NCBI GenBank assembly: GCA_937921865.1
Contig: CAKZWF010000035.1
Location: forward strand, 1 to 64,000
Direction: 5' to 3'
DNA: 64,000 nucleotides
Origin: an uncultured Pseudomonadales bacterium
GTDB taxonomy: Bacteria; Pseudomonadota; Gammaproteobacteria; Pseudomonadales; Azotimanducaceae
Positions within the stretch are counted from its first letter, which is position 1. Each line of letters begins with the position of its first letter. This document shows positions 24,635-33,046 of the stretch, one piece after another. The notes under the pieces are model-generated. The model saw only the letters and a list, made by a program, of their open reading frames with translations, did not search any database and had not been told where the DNA came from. The position numbers and the translations under genes are program-made.

Positions 24635-26029
24635 CTATTCCGCCGCAGCGATCAGCTTCTGCAGATTGGCCACCGCCGGTGCTGCATTTTCCATCAGCGT
24701 CCTCAGCATCGCCAGCTGTTCAGCTGAAGGCGCCTGCGCTTCAGTTGGTTGCTGAGTAAAACCATCCAGGCGTGCGTTCTGCAGCCAGGTCTGCAGCTCA
24801 GCATCCTGTCCCCAGCGTGCGGCATTCAGATTGTTGGCCAGACTGGTCTTGAAGAAATCCAGCGTTGAATCCGGATGGGGCACCGGCGTGCACAGCTCAT
24901 TCTTAACCGCTTCGTCCTGATAGGTCGCTTCCACGTGGCCAATGAACGCTGCACTGAATACCTGCTGGCAGGTGCGCACCGATTGCAGAACCAGCTTGTT
25001 GCTGTCAAACACCGGCAGTGCAGCCCGGCGCTCCAGGCCATCCGCGGTGCAGTCAATGTGCAGTGTTGCCCCGGACGTCGCCACGGTGCCTTCGTCCAGG
25101 TGAATGGTATCAGCCGCTATACGCTGCACCCGGCCCATTCGGATCACATGGTCAATACGGCGCAGCTGGTCAAGTTCAGCCTGGGTGACAGTCGCGCAGC
25201 GGTACATGGTCGGCCAGACGTTTTCATCGAACCGCAGCAAGCCGCCCTGCTCGGCAATCCTCAACAGCGCCTCTTCAACCGATTCGGCGGTGGCAAACAC
25301 CTCAACCTGCTGTGCAAAACTGCGGCCAATTGAGCTGGCAAACAGTTTACCGGGTTGGATATTCGCGCGATCCAGCAGCCAGGAGTCTCGCGGCATCACC
25401 CAGGAAACATTCTCGGCAGACACACCGTTGCGCAACAGAAACAGGCAGGCGTCCATACCCGTTTTTCCGGCCCCCACCACAACGTACCGTTGGTAATGCC
25501 CAGTCAACTGAGCGAGCGCATTGGGGGGCGCACAGGCGACACCTTCGTCAACCTGATAACTTGGCGGCCGCATCGACGGCACGGTCACGTTCATGTAGGT
25601 GGCATCGACGGTCTTGGCAGCGTTGACCTCAACTGTCTCGCCAGAGACCAGCGATTTGCACCGCCCATCACCAAGATAGTCGGTCATTGGTAAGTAACGC
25701 ACCCTGCCGGTCGGCAGAAACTGCTGATTCATCACCTGATCGAAATAGGCACAGACTTCACTGTTGGTTGCCAGTTCGTACAGGCCTTTGTTCCAGCCTT
25801 CACTATCTATGGTGTCGCTGCCCAACTTGCGGGAATTGACACCATAGAACGCAGATGGCTGATGCAGACGCACAAACGGATAAGCCTGATTCCAGTGGCC
25901 GCCCGGTTGATGATGACGATCCACGATAACAACACTGGCGTCGGTCTCGTTCATCAACACGTCGGTGAACGCCATGCCCATGGCACCGGCGCCCACGACC
26001 AGATAGTCAGCCTGCAATGATTCAGCCAT
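24635..26029 (-). CDS. FAD/NAD(P)-dependent oxidoreductase, flavin monooxygenase-like
   Basis: A 464-residue protein. The N-terminal FAD motif is VVGAGAMGMAFTDVL, and RHHQPGGHWNQAYPFVRLHQ resembles flavin-containing monooxygenases. A second nucleotide-binding motif, VVGAGKTGMDACLFLLRNG (GxGxTG), sits near the middle and should bind NAD(P)H. The last 100 residues are less conserved. The substrate is unknown. It is first of the pair with the Old Yellow Enzyme; TTCCTAAATC-type sequence upstream gave no clear promoter. Confidence 0.85.
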   Translation of the reverse strand: MAESLQADYLVVGAGAMGMAFTDVLMNETDASVVIVDRHHQPGGHWNQAYPFVRLHQPSAFYGVNSRKLGSDTIDSEGWNKGLYELATNSEVCAYFDQVMNQQFLPTGRVRYLPMTDYLGDGRCKSLVSGETVEVNAAKTVDATYMNVTVPSMRPPSYQVDEGVACAPPNALAQLTGHYQRYVVVGAGKTGMDACLFLLRNGVSAENVSWVMPRDSWLLDRANIQPGKLFASSIGRSFAQQVEVFATAESVEEALLRIAEQGGLLRFDENVWPTMYRCATVTQAELDQLRRIDHVIRMGRVQRIAADTIHLDEGTVATSGATLHIDCTADGLERRAALPVFDSNKLVLQSVRTCQQVFSAAFIGHVEATYQDEAVKNELCTPVPHPDSTLDFFKTSLANNLNAARWGQDAELQTWLQNARLDGFTQQPTEAQAPSAEQLAMLRTLMENAAPAVANLQKLIAAAE

Positions 26030-26056
26030 ATGAATTCCTAAATCCCTACTTGATCG

Positions 26057-26731
26057 TCACTTAACTGTTGCCTGCATGTGTTTAGCCATGGTGTCCGCCC
26101 ACATCTTGACGATCCGGTCTTCGGCCAGTTTGTTGGTTACGTTGTTCTGTTCCATCATGTTGCCGCCGAAACCCCGATCTGCCTCAGGATCGAGAACCTT
26201 GGCTATCATCTGGCTGGACACAGAGTCAAAAATCTCCGCATAAAGGGTCATCTGGCCGGCTGACGCAGCAACAGTACGCACGTTGTTGATCTGCCCCATG
26301 GGATCAGGTGCTTCGATGTCCAGATTGATGATGGCAGGCCTGATGATCAGTACATCGTCGCCAGTTTCGGTTTGAGCGACCACTGGGATGCCGTCTTTTT
26401 CGAGCTGAGCTGTAAACGCCTTGCGGAACTCAGCCGCAACCCGCTTCTTCATTTTCTCCATATCCTGGTTGGTCACGCGGTTCATGCCATCGTTGTGTTC
26501 GCGCTTGTAGTTCTTTTTAAACGCAACGTATGCGTCCACCAGGATTGCCTTGTCATACTTGGTGAAATCAACGTCGGGGAGTTTATAGACCAGCCTCAGG
26601 TCTGAGTGATGCACCAGATGCAGACCATGATTGTCCACTTCCGGGGGTTTCTCATTCGCAGCAACAGGGCCTGCGGTGAATGTCAACGTCGCAATACTCA
26701 CGATTGCCAGTGCCAGCTTGAGATGGTTCAT
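26057..26731 (-). CDS. DUF3313 family exported protein
   Basis: A 224-residue protein with a signal peptide (MNHLKLALAIVSIATLTFTA, ending PVAA). The family layout is visible: RLVYKLPDVDFTKYDKAILV, VAFKKNY, a helix MEKMKKRVAAEFRKAFTAQL, then VLIIRPAIINLDIEAPDP and MTLYAEIFDSVSSQM. DUF3313 proteins are usually lipoproteins; here no lipobox cysteine is present, so it is probably soluble in the periplasm. GGAGCAACTG precedes the ATG. Function unknown. Confidence 0.82.
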   Translation of the reverse strand: MNHLKLALAIVSIATLTFTAGPVAANEKPPEVDNHGLHLVHHSDLRLVYKLPDVDFTKYDKAILVDAYVAFKKNYKREHNDGMNRVTNQDMEKMKKRVAAEFRKAFTAQLEKDGIPVVAQTETGDDVLIIRPAIINLDIEAPDPMGQINNVRTVAASAGQMTLYAEIFDSVSSQMIAKVLDPEADRGFGGNMMEQNNVTNKLAEDRIVKMWADTMAKHMQATVK

Positions 26732-26828
26732 TTCAGTTGCTCCTTGAGTTCAGCAAAGCCTGATCGATTTAAATGTATACCATCCATTTACCCACAGCCA
26801 ACCGATCCGCTACCTCAGCACAAGCCGA

Positions 26829-28055
26829 TCAGCGTCCCGGGTAAAAGTGCAGATTAGCGCCCACCATGAAAATCCGATTCGGATCAAAGTCACCTTCAAA
26901 AAACTGCGAAGATCCAAGTTCAGCACTACCGAGATCCATATAAGTAATGAAGGTCCCGATACGCAGCCGCTTGCTGTGCTGCCAGGAAGCGCTGGTGCCA
27001 ATTCTGATCTGCCGGTCAACGGGCAGATCAGCGCGTCGATCTTCGTCATCTACCGGGCTTGAGTCATAAGCAACGCCAAACTGCATCTCGAAGCCATCGC
27101 TGCGGCGATAGCGGATACCGCTCGAGGCATGCCAGGTGTCTTTCCAGTTGGTCTTGAGAGTTGCCGAATTTTCTTCCCCACTGATCAGGATGTCAGCCAG
27201 CTCACTCCAGTTTTCCCAGCCGGCGCCAAGATACAGGGTGTATTCTTCGTTCAGCTTGTGGGCAAGACCGACTCGAACCATTTCCGCGAAGGTCAGGTCA
27301 GTATCTACCGAAACTTCCTGAGAACCTAGTGCGACATCGAGATCCAGACCGCCGCTGAAACTCTGGTCAAACTTCGACATATACATGATGCCCAGTCGGG
27401 TTTTATCGGTAAATTCATAGATTGCGCCAGCCTGTACGCCAACATTGGTGTCATCGCCGTCAATTGACGCACTGCCATCCGGGCCTCCAGGTTCCTGAAG
27501 GTTGGGAATGGCAACATCGAGTTCCAGGTCCGTGTACAGAATCGGCAGCGCCAGACCAAGTGACAATTTCTCTGTCGCCTGCCAGGAGATACCCGGTACC
27601 GCCGCAATACCAATTAGCTCCACTTTCTGCGCCTGATAACGCCCTACCCAGTCGTCACCGTAGTCTAAAGACGCCCCAGTAAGACCAGCGATGGCAAACC
27701 CCGCTGACCAGCGCTCATTGAGCTTTTTGACGTAGCTGAGCCCTCCTGCGGGCGCAGTGCTGGCAGCCGAACCTCCGTCCCCAGTACCTGCTGCCGGTGT
27801 GGTGCTGTCGATATCAAACTCGGTATCACCAATCAGCGCAAAGCCCGACGCAGCAAATTCGTCTTCTTCAAGTAAAGCCATTCCCGCAGGATTGTGAGCC
27901 ACCGTACCGGCGCTCTCGACGCCAGCTGCTTCACCGGCATTCGCCCGACCCTGGGCAGCGGTGCCAAAATCACGAATCCACAGCCCACCGGCATGAGACC
28001 ATGCCGAGATCAACAGGAGTGAAGTGCCGAACAACGGTTTGGCGAGATTTTTCAT
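26829..28055 (-). CDS. OmpP1/FadL family outer-membrane transporter
   Basis: A 408-residue beta-barrel protein. After the signal peptide (MKNLAKPLFGTSLLLISAWS, ending HAG) comes the FadL N-terminal signature GGLWIRDFGTAAQGRANAGE and TVAHNPAGMALLEEDEF, the NPA motif of the hatch region. The C-terminus ends in an aromatic-containing strand (NRIFMVGANLHFYPGR). It should let long-chain fatty acids or other hydrophobic compounds cross the outer membrane, which fits the acyl-CoA dehydrogenase and acyltransferase genes nearby. Divergent from the DUF1080 gene. Confidence 0.9.
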   Translation of the reverse strand: MKNLAKPLFGTSLLLISAWSHAGGLWIRDFGTAAQGRANAGEAAGVESAGTVAHNPAGMALLEEDEFAASGFALIGDTEFDIDSTTPAAGTGDGGSAASTAPAGGLSYVKKLNERWSAGFAIAGLTGASLDYGDDWVGRYQAQKVELIGIAAVPGISWQATEKLSLGLALPILYTDLELDVAIPNLQEPGGPDGSASIDGDDTNVGVQAGAIYEFTDKTRLGIMYMSKFDQSFSGGLDLDVALGSQEVSVDTDLTFAEMVRVGLAHKLNEEYTLYLGAGWENWSELADILISGEENSATLKTNWKDTWHASSGIRYRRSDGFEMQFGVAYDSSPVDDEDRRADLPVDRQIRIGTSASWQHSKRLRIGTFITYMDLGSAELGSSQFFEGDFDPNRIFMVGANLHFYPGR

Positions 28056-28141
28056 GAATGGGCTACCTAATGCGTTTTTGACCAGGCGCTATGATACTTT
28101 CAAATACCCACCTGTGGGGAATAAGGAACGGGGAACATTTC

Positions 28142-28891
28142 ATGGCTGGAAATCAACGACTACACACCCGCACATCACCAGATAATCACCTTCAGACCAG
28201 AAATCGTTACCACATAACCTTTCTGCTGCTGGCATTTACCCAGATTGCTTTGATCAGCACAGCCTATAGCGCTGAATTCTCGGAGCGCTGGGAGAACCTG
28301 CTGGCCAATGACTCCCTGGCCGCCTGGCGCAACTATCAGTCACAAAACATCTCCGACGGTTGGTCTGTGAGCAATGGAACGCTGCAGAAAACCGGCCGCA
28401 ACGCGGGTGACCTGATCACGCGCGAGCAGTATTCCGATTTCGAACTGGAACTGGAATGGCGGGTCGAAAACGGCGGCAACAGCGGCATTTTCTTTCGCGC
28501 CACCGAAGCTGAACCGCGCATTTACCTGTCCGCGCCGGAAGTCCAGATCCTTGATGACAACCACCACAAAGACGGTCGCAGCCCATTGACGTCCGCGGGA
28601 TCAAATTACGCCCTGCACCCCGCCCCAAGAGGTGTGGTCAGATCAGCAGGCGCATGGAACCAGGTGAGATTACGGGTTGAAGGCGACCAGGTAAGCCAAT
28701 GGTTGAACAATCAGCTGATAGTCGAATACCAGCTTGGCAGCGAAGACTGGCAACAGCGGGTAGCGAACAGCAAATTCGCGAAGTGGCCCAGCTATGGCAA
28801 AGCGGCCAGCGGGCACATCGGCCTTCAGGATCACGGCGACCCGGTCGCTTTCCGGAATATTCGCATCCGGCGTCTGGAGCCGCCAAAGTGA
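28142..28891 (+). CDS. DUF1080 (3-keto-disaccharide hydrolase-like) exported protein
   Basis: A 249-residue protein. A long N-terminus with hydrophobic ITFLLLAFTQIALISTAYS, probably a signal peptide, precedes the DUF1080 concanavalin-like fold: WENLLANDSLAAWRNY, SDFELELEWRVENGGNSGIF, EVQILDDNHHKDGR and HIGLQDHGDPVAFRNIRIR. ATG 28142 has GGGGA eight bases upstream; an ATG at 28091 lacks one. The fold binds or cleaves carbohydrates, in some members 3-keto-glycosides. The substrate here is unknown. Confidence 0.87.
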   Translation: MAGNQRLHTRTSPDNHLQTRNRYHITFLLLAFTQIALISTAYSAEFSERWENLLANDSLAAWRNYQSQNISDGWSVSNGTLQKTGRNAGDLITREQYSDFELELEWRVENGGNSGIFFRATEAEPRIYLSAPEVQILDDNHHKDGRSPLTSAGSNYALHPAPRGVVRSAGAWNQVRLRVEGDQVSQWLNNQLIVEYQLGSEDWQQRVANSKFAKWPSYGKAASGHIGLQDHGDPVAFRNIRIRRLEPPK

Positions 28892-28920
28892 AGCGCGTCC
28901 AGCAACTGCAGAATTGACTT

Positions 28921-30831
28921 GTGAACGCAGCGGATCAGCACGCCGAAACCAGCTCCCACGACCCTCAGGAATCCCGCAAGCAGTTTGCGCTGCTCCAGAC
29001 ACAACGGTTTCTGCCGCTGTTTCTCACCCAGTTTCTCGGCGCGTTTAACGACAACCTGTTCAAAACCGCATTAACGGTCGTCATCGTCTACGGTCTGGAC
29101 AGCAGCAACGCCAACCTGCTCACCAACCTGGCGGCCGGCCTGTTCATCCTGCCGTTTTTCCTGTTTTCCGCAGCCGCCGGTCAGTTAGCAGACCGACACG
29201 ACAAATCCCGCATCATCCGCTTCAGCAAACTCGCCGAGGTGGCGATTATGGCTTTCGGGCTGCTGGCCTGGTCAATAGGCAGCACTGTCCTGCTGTTTGT
29301 CGCGCTGCTGTTCATGGGCACTCAGTCAGCGTTTTTCGGCCCGTCCAAGTACGCCATCCTGCCGCAACACCTGGGTGAAACCGAACTGGTTGGCGGTAAT
29401 GCCCAGCTGGAGATGAGCACTTTCGTCGCCATTCTGATCGGCACCATTATCGGCGGAATACTGTCGACGGCGGAGTCACGCCATCTGGTGGGACCAATCT
29501 GTCTGGGTATTGCCGGACTGGGGCTCATCACCAGCTGGCGGATCCCGAGAGCGCCGGCGGCTGCACCCGACCTGAAGATAGACTGGAACCCATTGCGGGC
29601 AACCACCACCATGTTCCGTTTTGCCCGCGACAATCACTACAGTGTGCTGCTGTCGATCATGGGCATATCCTGGTTCTGGCTGCTCGGCTCGGCCTACCTG
29701 ACCCAGATACCCAACTATACCGCCAGCTACCTGCATGGCGGACCGGCAGTGACCACCCTGCTGCTTGGCAGCTTTACCGCCGGCATCGGCCTCGGGGCGC
29801 TGCTGTGTGACCGGATGTCCGGACACAAAATCGAAATCGGCCTGGTACCTTTTGGCGCTCTGGGTATCAGCCTGTTCGGTCTGCATCTATCGTCTCACAC
29901 GCTGGCAGTACCTCTGACGCCCTACGATATCGCCGGGTTTATCGAGGCTGGGGGTCTACCGATCATGTTCGATATCCTCGGTCTGACCCTGTTTGGCGGG
30001 TTCTTCATCGTGCCCCTGTATGCATTCGTGCAGCAGCAGTCGCCGCCGGAGCAGAGGGCGCGAATGATTGCACTCAACAACATCATCAATGCTCTGTTCA
30101 TGGTGGTCGCGGCGCTGTTCGGTGTGGTGATGCTGCAGCTGTCTGGCGTCACGATTCCAGAACTGTTCTGGACCCTGGCGATCATGAACATCGCCGTCAG
30201 CCTGTTTGTGTTCAAACAGGTTCCGCTGTTTGCCGCCCGTTTTTTCATCTGGCTGCTGTCCCACAGCATCTATCGGGTGCGTCACGAGGGCCTGACTAAC
30301 ATTCCCGACACCGGGGCAGCGCTGCTGACCTGTAACCACGTCAGTTTCGTCGACACCCTGCTGATCAACGGCGCAATCCGCCGCCCGATCCGTTTCATCA
30401 TGACCAAACGTATTTTCGACATTCCGGGTTTGAGTTTCGTGTTCAGAACGCTTCGAGCTATCCCGATCGCGTCAAAATCAGAAGATCCGGTCGCGTATGA
30501 AGCTGCGTTCGACGAGGTAGATGCAGCCCTCGCCGCCGGAGATCTGGTCTGTATCTTTCCCGAGGGCGCATTGACCACAGATGGTCAGATCCACGAATTC
30601 AAACCTGGTATGCAGAAGATTCTGGCCCGCCGTCCTGTTGCGGTGATTCCGCTAGCGCTGCGCGGCCTCTGGGGCAGCCTGTTCTCCGCTCACGGAGGCT
30701 TCTTCAAAGGCGGACCAAAGCGCCTGCTGGGGCGGATCGACGTGGTCGCAGGGACACCGATACCCGCCGACCGCGTCACCCCGGAGTCGCTGGCTGGTGT
30801 GATCGGGCAGCTGCGTGGCGACAAAGCGTGA
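28921..30831 (+). CDS. MFS transporter fused to 1-acylglycerol-phosphate acyltransferase (LplT-Aas-like)
   Basis: A 636-residue fusion. Residues about 25-420 are a 12-helix major-facilitator domain (FLTQFLGAFNDNLFKTAL; GTQSAFFGPSKYAILPQHL), the lysophospholipid-transporter type. Residues about 450-636 are a PlsC acyltransferase: CNHVSFVDTLL holds the HX4D catalytic motif (His473, Asp478), and FPEGALTTDGQI is the substrate-binding FPEG motif. E. coli encodes LplT and Aas separately; here the Aas AMP-binding/ligase domain is absent. The protein probably flips lysophospholipids inward and re-acylates them. The start is GTG 28921 with a weak ribosome binding site. Confidence 0.9.
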   Translation: MNAADQHAETSSHDPQESRKQFALLQTQRFLPLFLTQFLGAFNDNLFKTALTVVIVYGLDSSNANLLTNLAAGLFILPFFLFSAAAGQLADRHDKSRIIRFSKLAEVAIMAFGLLAWSIGSTVLLFVALLFMGTQSAFFGPSKYAILPQHLGETELVGGNAQLEMSTFVAILIGTIIGGILSTAESRHLVGPICLGIAGLGLITSWRIPRAPAAAPDLKIDWNPLRATTTMFRFARDNHYSVLLSIMGISWFWLLGSAYLTQIPNYTASYLHGGPAVTTLLLGSFTAGIGLGALLCDRMSGHKIEIGLVPFGALGISLFGLHLSSHTLAVPLTPYDIAGFIEAGGLPIMFDILGLTLFGGFFIVPLYAFVQQQSPPEQRARMIALNNIINALFMVVAALFGVVMLQLSGVTIPELFWTLAIMNIAVSLFVFKQVPLFAARFFIWLLSHSIYRVRHEGLTNIPDTGAALLTCNHVSFVDTLLINGAIRRPIRFIMTKRIFDIPGLSFVFRTLRAIPIASKSEDPVAYEAAFDEVDAALAAGDLVCIFPEGALTTDGQIHEFKPGMQKILARRPVAVIPLALRGLWGSLFSAHGGFFKGGPKRLLGRIDVVAGTPIPADRVTPESLAGVIGQLRGDKA

Positions 30832-30881
30832 AGTGAATTGGCTCCTGCTCCCACAGGTGGCGCGCAATTCCGTGACTATTG

Positions 30882-30900
30882 TTGGCCCTGAAGGGGCCAA
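30882..30900 (+). terminator. Hairpin after MFS-acyltransferase gene
   Basis: A 7-bp inverted repeat TTGGCCC/GGGCCAA around a five-base loop, 51 bases after the stop. No strong T-run follows, so it is a terminator only tentatively. An AT-rich stretch with TAGACA and TTAATT about 17 bases apart follows and may be the promoter of the acyl-CoA dehydrogenase. Confidence 0.45.
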
Positions 30901-30954
30901 CGCGATAACTTAGACAGATCGTCTTATTACTTTTTAATTATCTGGGGAGAACTC

Positions 30955-32202
30955 ATGTCGGATCTGGATGCAGACCTCTTTAACCTGGCCATGTCAGAAG
31001 AAGCACAGCCGCTGATGGCTGCGGTAAAGAAGCATATCGAAGACAATGTAGTGCCGATCACCGAAGAATTTTTTGCGCTCAACAACGAAAAGGAAGATCG
31101 CTGGTCCTGGCATCCCCGGCAGCTGGAGCTGCTCGACGGTGCGAAAGACAAAGCCAAGGCATCCGGACTGTGGAACTTCTTTCTGCCTGATTCCGAAATT
31201 GGCGAAGGTCTGACCAATCTGGACTACGCCTATATTGCCGCGGAACTTGGCAAATACCCGCTGGCGTCAGAAACCCTGAACTGCAGCGCGCCGGATACCG
31301 GCAACATGGAAGTTCTCGAACGCGTTGGTACCGAAGCACAGAAAGAGCAGTGGCTGAAACCGCTGTTGAATGGTGATATCCGTTCCGCCTACGCAATGAC
31401 CGAGCCTGGCCTGCCTTCTTCGGATGCAAAGAACATCAGCACCAGTGCGGTGCTCGAAGGTGATGAATGGGTCATCAATGGAGAAAAATTCTACATCTCC
31501 GGTGCCGGTGATCCCCGCTGCAAAATCATGATCACTATGGTCAAAACTGACCCGAACGCGCCACCCAGCAAACAGCAGTCGCAGATCCTGGTACCCACCG
31601 ACACTCCTGGAGTAGAGATTCTCGAAGGTATGCAGGTGTTCGGGCACGATCATGCACCACGTGGTCATATGCATATCCGCTTCACCGATGTTCGAGTACC
31701 AAAAGAAAACATTCTGATGGGTGTCGGGCGCGGCTTCGAAATTTCTCAGGTTCGTCTCGGCCCCGGTCGCATCCACCACTGCATGCGCTCCATCGGTAAA
31801 GCTGAAATCGCCCTCGAGCTGATGGTCAAGCGTGGTGCCACCCGGGAAGCCTTCGGCAAACCGATCATCAAACTCGGCAAGAATCTGGAGGTGGTCTCCA
31901 GAGCACGGATCGAGATCAATGCGATGCGACTGGCGGTGTTGCAGGCTGCCAAAGCCATGGATGTGCTCGGCAACAAAGAAGCGCGTGTCTATGTCAGCGC
32001 GGTCAAAGCCATGGTGCCGGAAAAGGTCTGCCTGATCATCGACCAGGCTATCCAGATCTACGGCGCATCCGGTGTTTCACAGTGGACTCCGCTGGCCGAT
32101 CTCTACACTGATATGCGCCATCTGCGCTTCGCCGACGGGCCTGACGAAGTTCACCACATGGTGGTGGGTCGGGCCGAAGTCCAGAAGCACGGTCTGTGGT
32201 AG
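30955..32202 (+). CDS. Acyl-CoA dehydrogenase (ACAD10/11-like)
   Basis: A 415-residue flavoenzyme. Helical N-terminus; a middle FAD/substrate region AYAMTEPGLPSSDAKNIST; EWVINGEKFYISGAGDPRCK; then RVPKENILMGVGRGFEISQV; and the C-terminal helices with QIYGASGVSQWTPLADLYTD and HLRFADGPDEVHHM, which carries the FAD-binding arginine. Length and motifs match ACAD10/11-type bacterial enzymes. It catalyses the first dehydrogenation of fatty-acid beta-oxidation or of related acyl-CoAs. GGGGAG precedes the ATG. The SDR gene follows after nine bases, suggesting an operon. Confidence 0.93.
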   Translation: MSDLDADLFNLAMSEEAQPLMAAVKKHIEDNVVPITEEFFALNNEKEDRWSWHPRQLELLDGAKDKAKASGLWNFFLPDSEIGEGLTNLDYAYIAAELGKYPLASETLNCSAPDTGNMEVLERVGTEAQKEQWLKPLLNGDIRSAYAMTEPGLPSSDAKNISTSAVLEGDEWVINGEKFYISGAGDPRCKIMITMVKTDPNAPPSKQQSQILVPTDTPGVEILEGMQVFGHDHAPRGHMHIRFTDVRVPKENILMGVGRGFEISQVRLGPGRIHHCMRSIGKAEIALELMVKRGATREAFGKPIIKLGKNLEVVSRARIEINAMRLAVLQAAKAMDVLGNKEARVYVSAVKAMVPEKVCLIIDQAIQIYGASGVSQWTPLADLYTDMRHLRFADGPDEVHHMVVGRAEVQKHGLW

Positions 32203-32211
32203 GCGGCTGAC

Positions 32212-32982
32212 ATGGAATTAGCAGACAAGGTCGCCGTAATCACCGGCGGCAGCGGCGGCATTGGCAAAGCCATGGCCAAAGCCTTTCTACGCGAAGGTGC
32301 AAAAGCCGTGGTGCTGGCCGACCTCAGCGAGGAGGCTGTGACGGCTGCCGCAGCCGAAATCGGCTGCGACGGGATTACCTGTGACGTCACCAACGAACAG
32401 CAGATCATCAACCTGGTGGAACAGACCCTGAGCAAACACGGTCAGATTGATCTGTTCTGCTCAAATGCCGGCGCTGGCGCTGGCGGCCTGCTTACCGACG
32501 CCGACAATACGATCTGGCAGCACCAGTGGGAACTGCACGTGATGTCCCACCTGTACGCAGCCAGGGCCGTATTGCCGCATATGATCGAGCGTGGCAGTGG
32601 TTATTTGCTGAATACCGCATCCGCCGCTGGACTGCTCGCAGCCATCGGCTCCGGTCCATATACAGTAACCAAAGCCGCCGCCGTCAAACTGGCAGAATTT
32701 CTCGCGATCACCCACGCAGATGACGGCATCAAAGTCTCCGTGCTATGCCCGCAGGGTGTGAATACCGCCATGGCACCTAAAAGTCTCGGCGACGGTCAGA
32801 CCGATGGCATCATTGAACCCGAGCAACTGGCGCAGTGTGTTGTCGAGACGCTGCGGGAAGAGCGCTTTCACGTACTGCCGCATCCCGAGGTCGAAGAATA
32901 TGTTCGGCGGAAAGGCGATAACGTCGACCGCTGGCTGGTCGGGATGCAACGGCTGCGCCGCAGTTCGCTGGGTGATGACTGA
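32212..32982 (+). CDS. SDR family oxidoreductase
   Basis: A 256-residue classical short-chain dehydrogenase. Motifs in order: VITGGSGGIGKAMAKAF for the cofactor, CDVT, FCSNAGAGAGG for the NAG motif, LLNTASAAGLL for the catalytic serine region, GPYTVTKAAAVKL for the YxxxK pair and SVLCPQGVNTAM after it. It probably reduces or oxidises a hydroxyacyl or keto substrate with NAD(P)(H). Its closeness to the acyl-CoA dehydrogenase suggests lipid metabolism. Confidence 0.92.
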   Translation: MELADKVAVITGGSGGIGKAMAKAFLREGAKAVVLADLSEEAVTAAAAEIGCDGITCDVTNEQQIINLVEQTLSKHGQIDLFCSNAGAGAGGLLTDADNTIWQHQWELHVMSHLYAARAVLPHMIERGSGYLLNTASAAGLLAAIGSGPYTVTKAAAVKLAEFLAITHADDGIKVSVLCPQGVNTAMAPKSLGDGQTDGIIEPEQLAQCVVETLREERFHVLPHPEVEEYVRRKGDNVDRWLVGMQRLRRSSLGDD

Positions 32983-33046
32983 GTTACCTCATCACCGCAT
33001 AGAAATACGCTGCACAGGCGTCGTGAATTCAGGATAGGAAGTTGTA

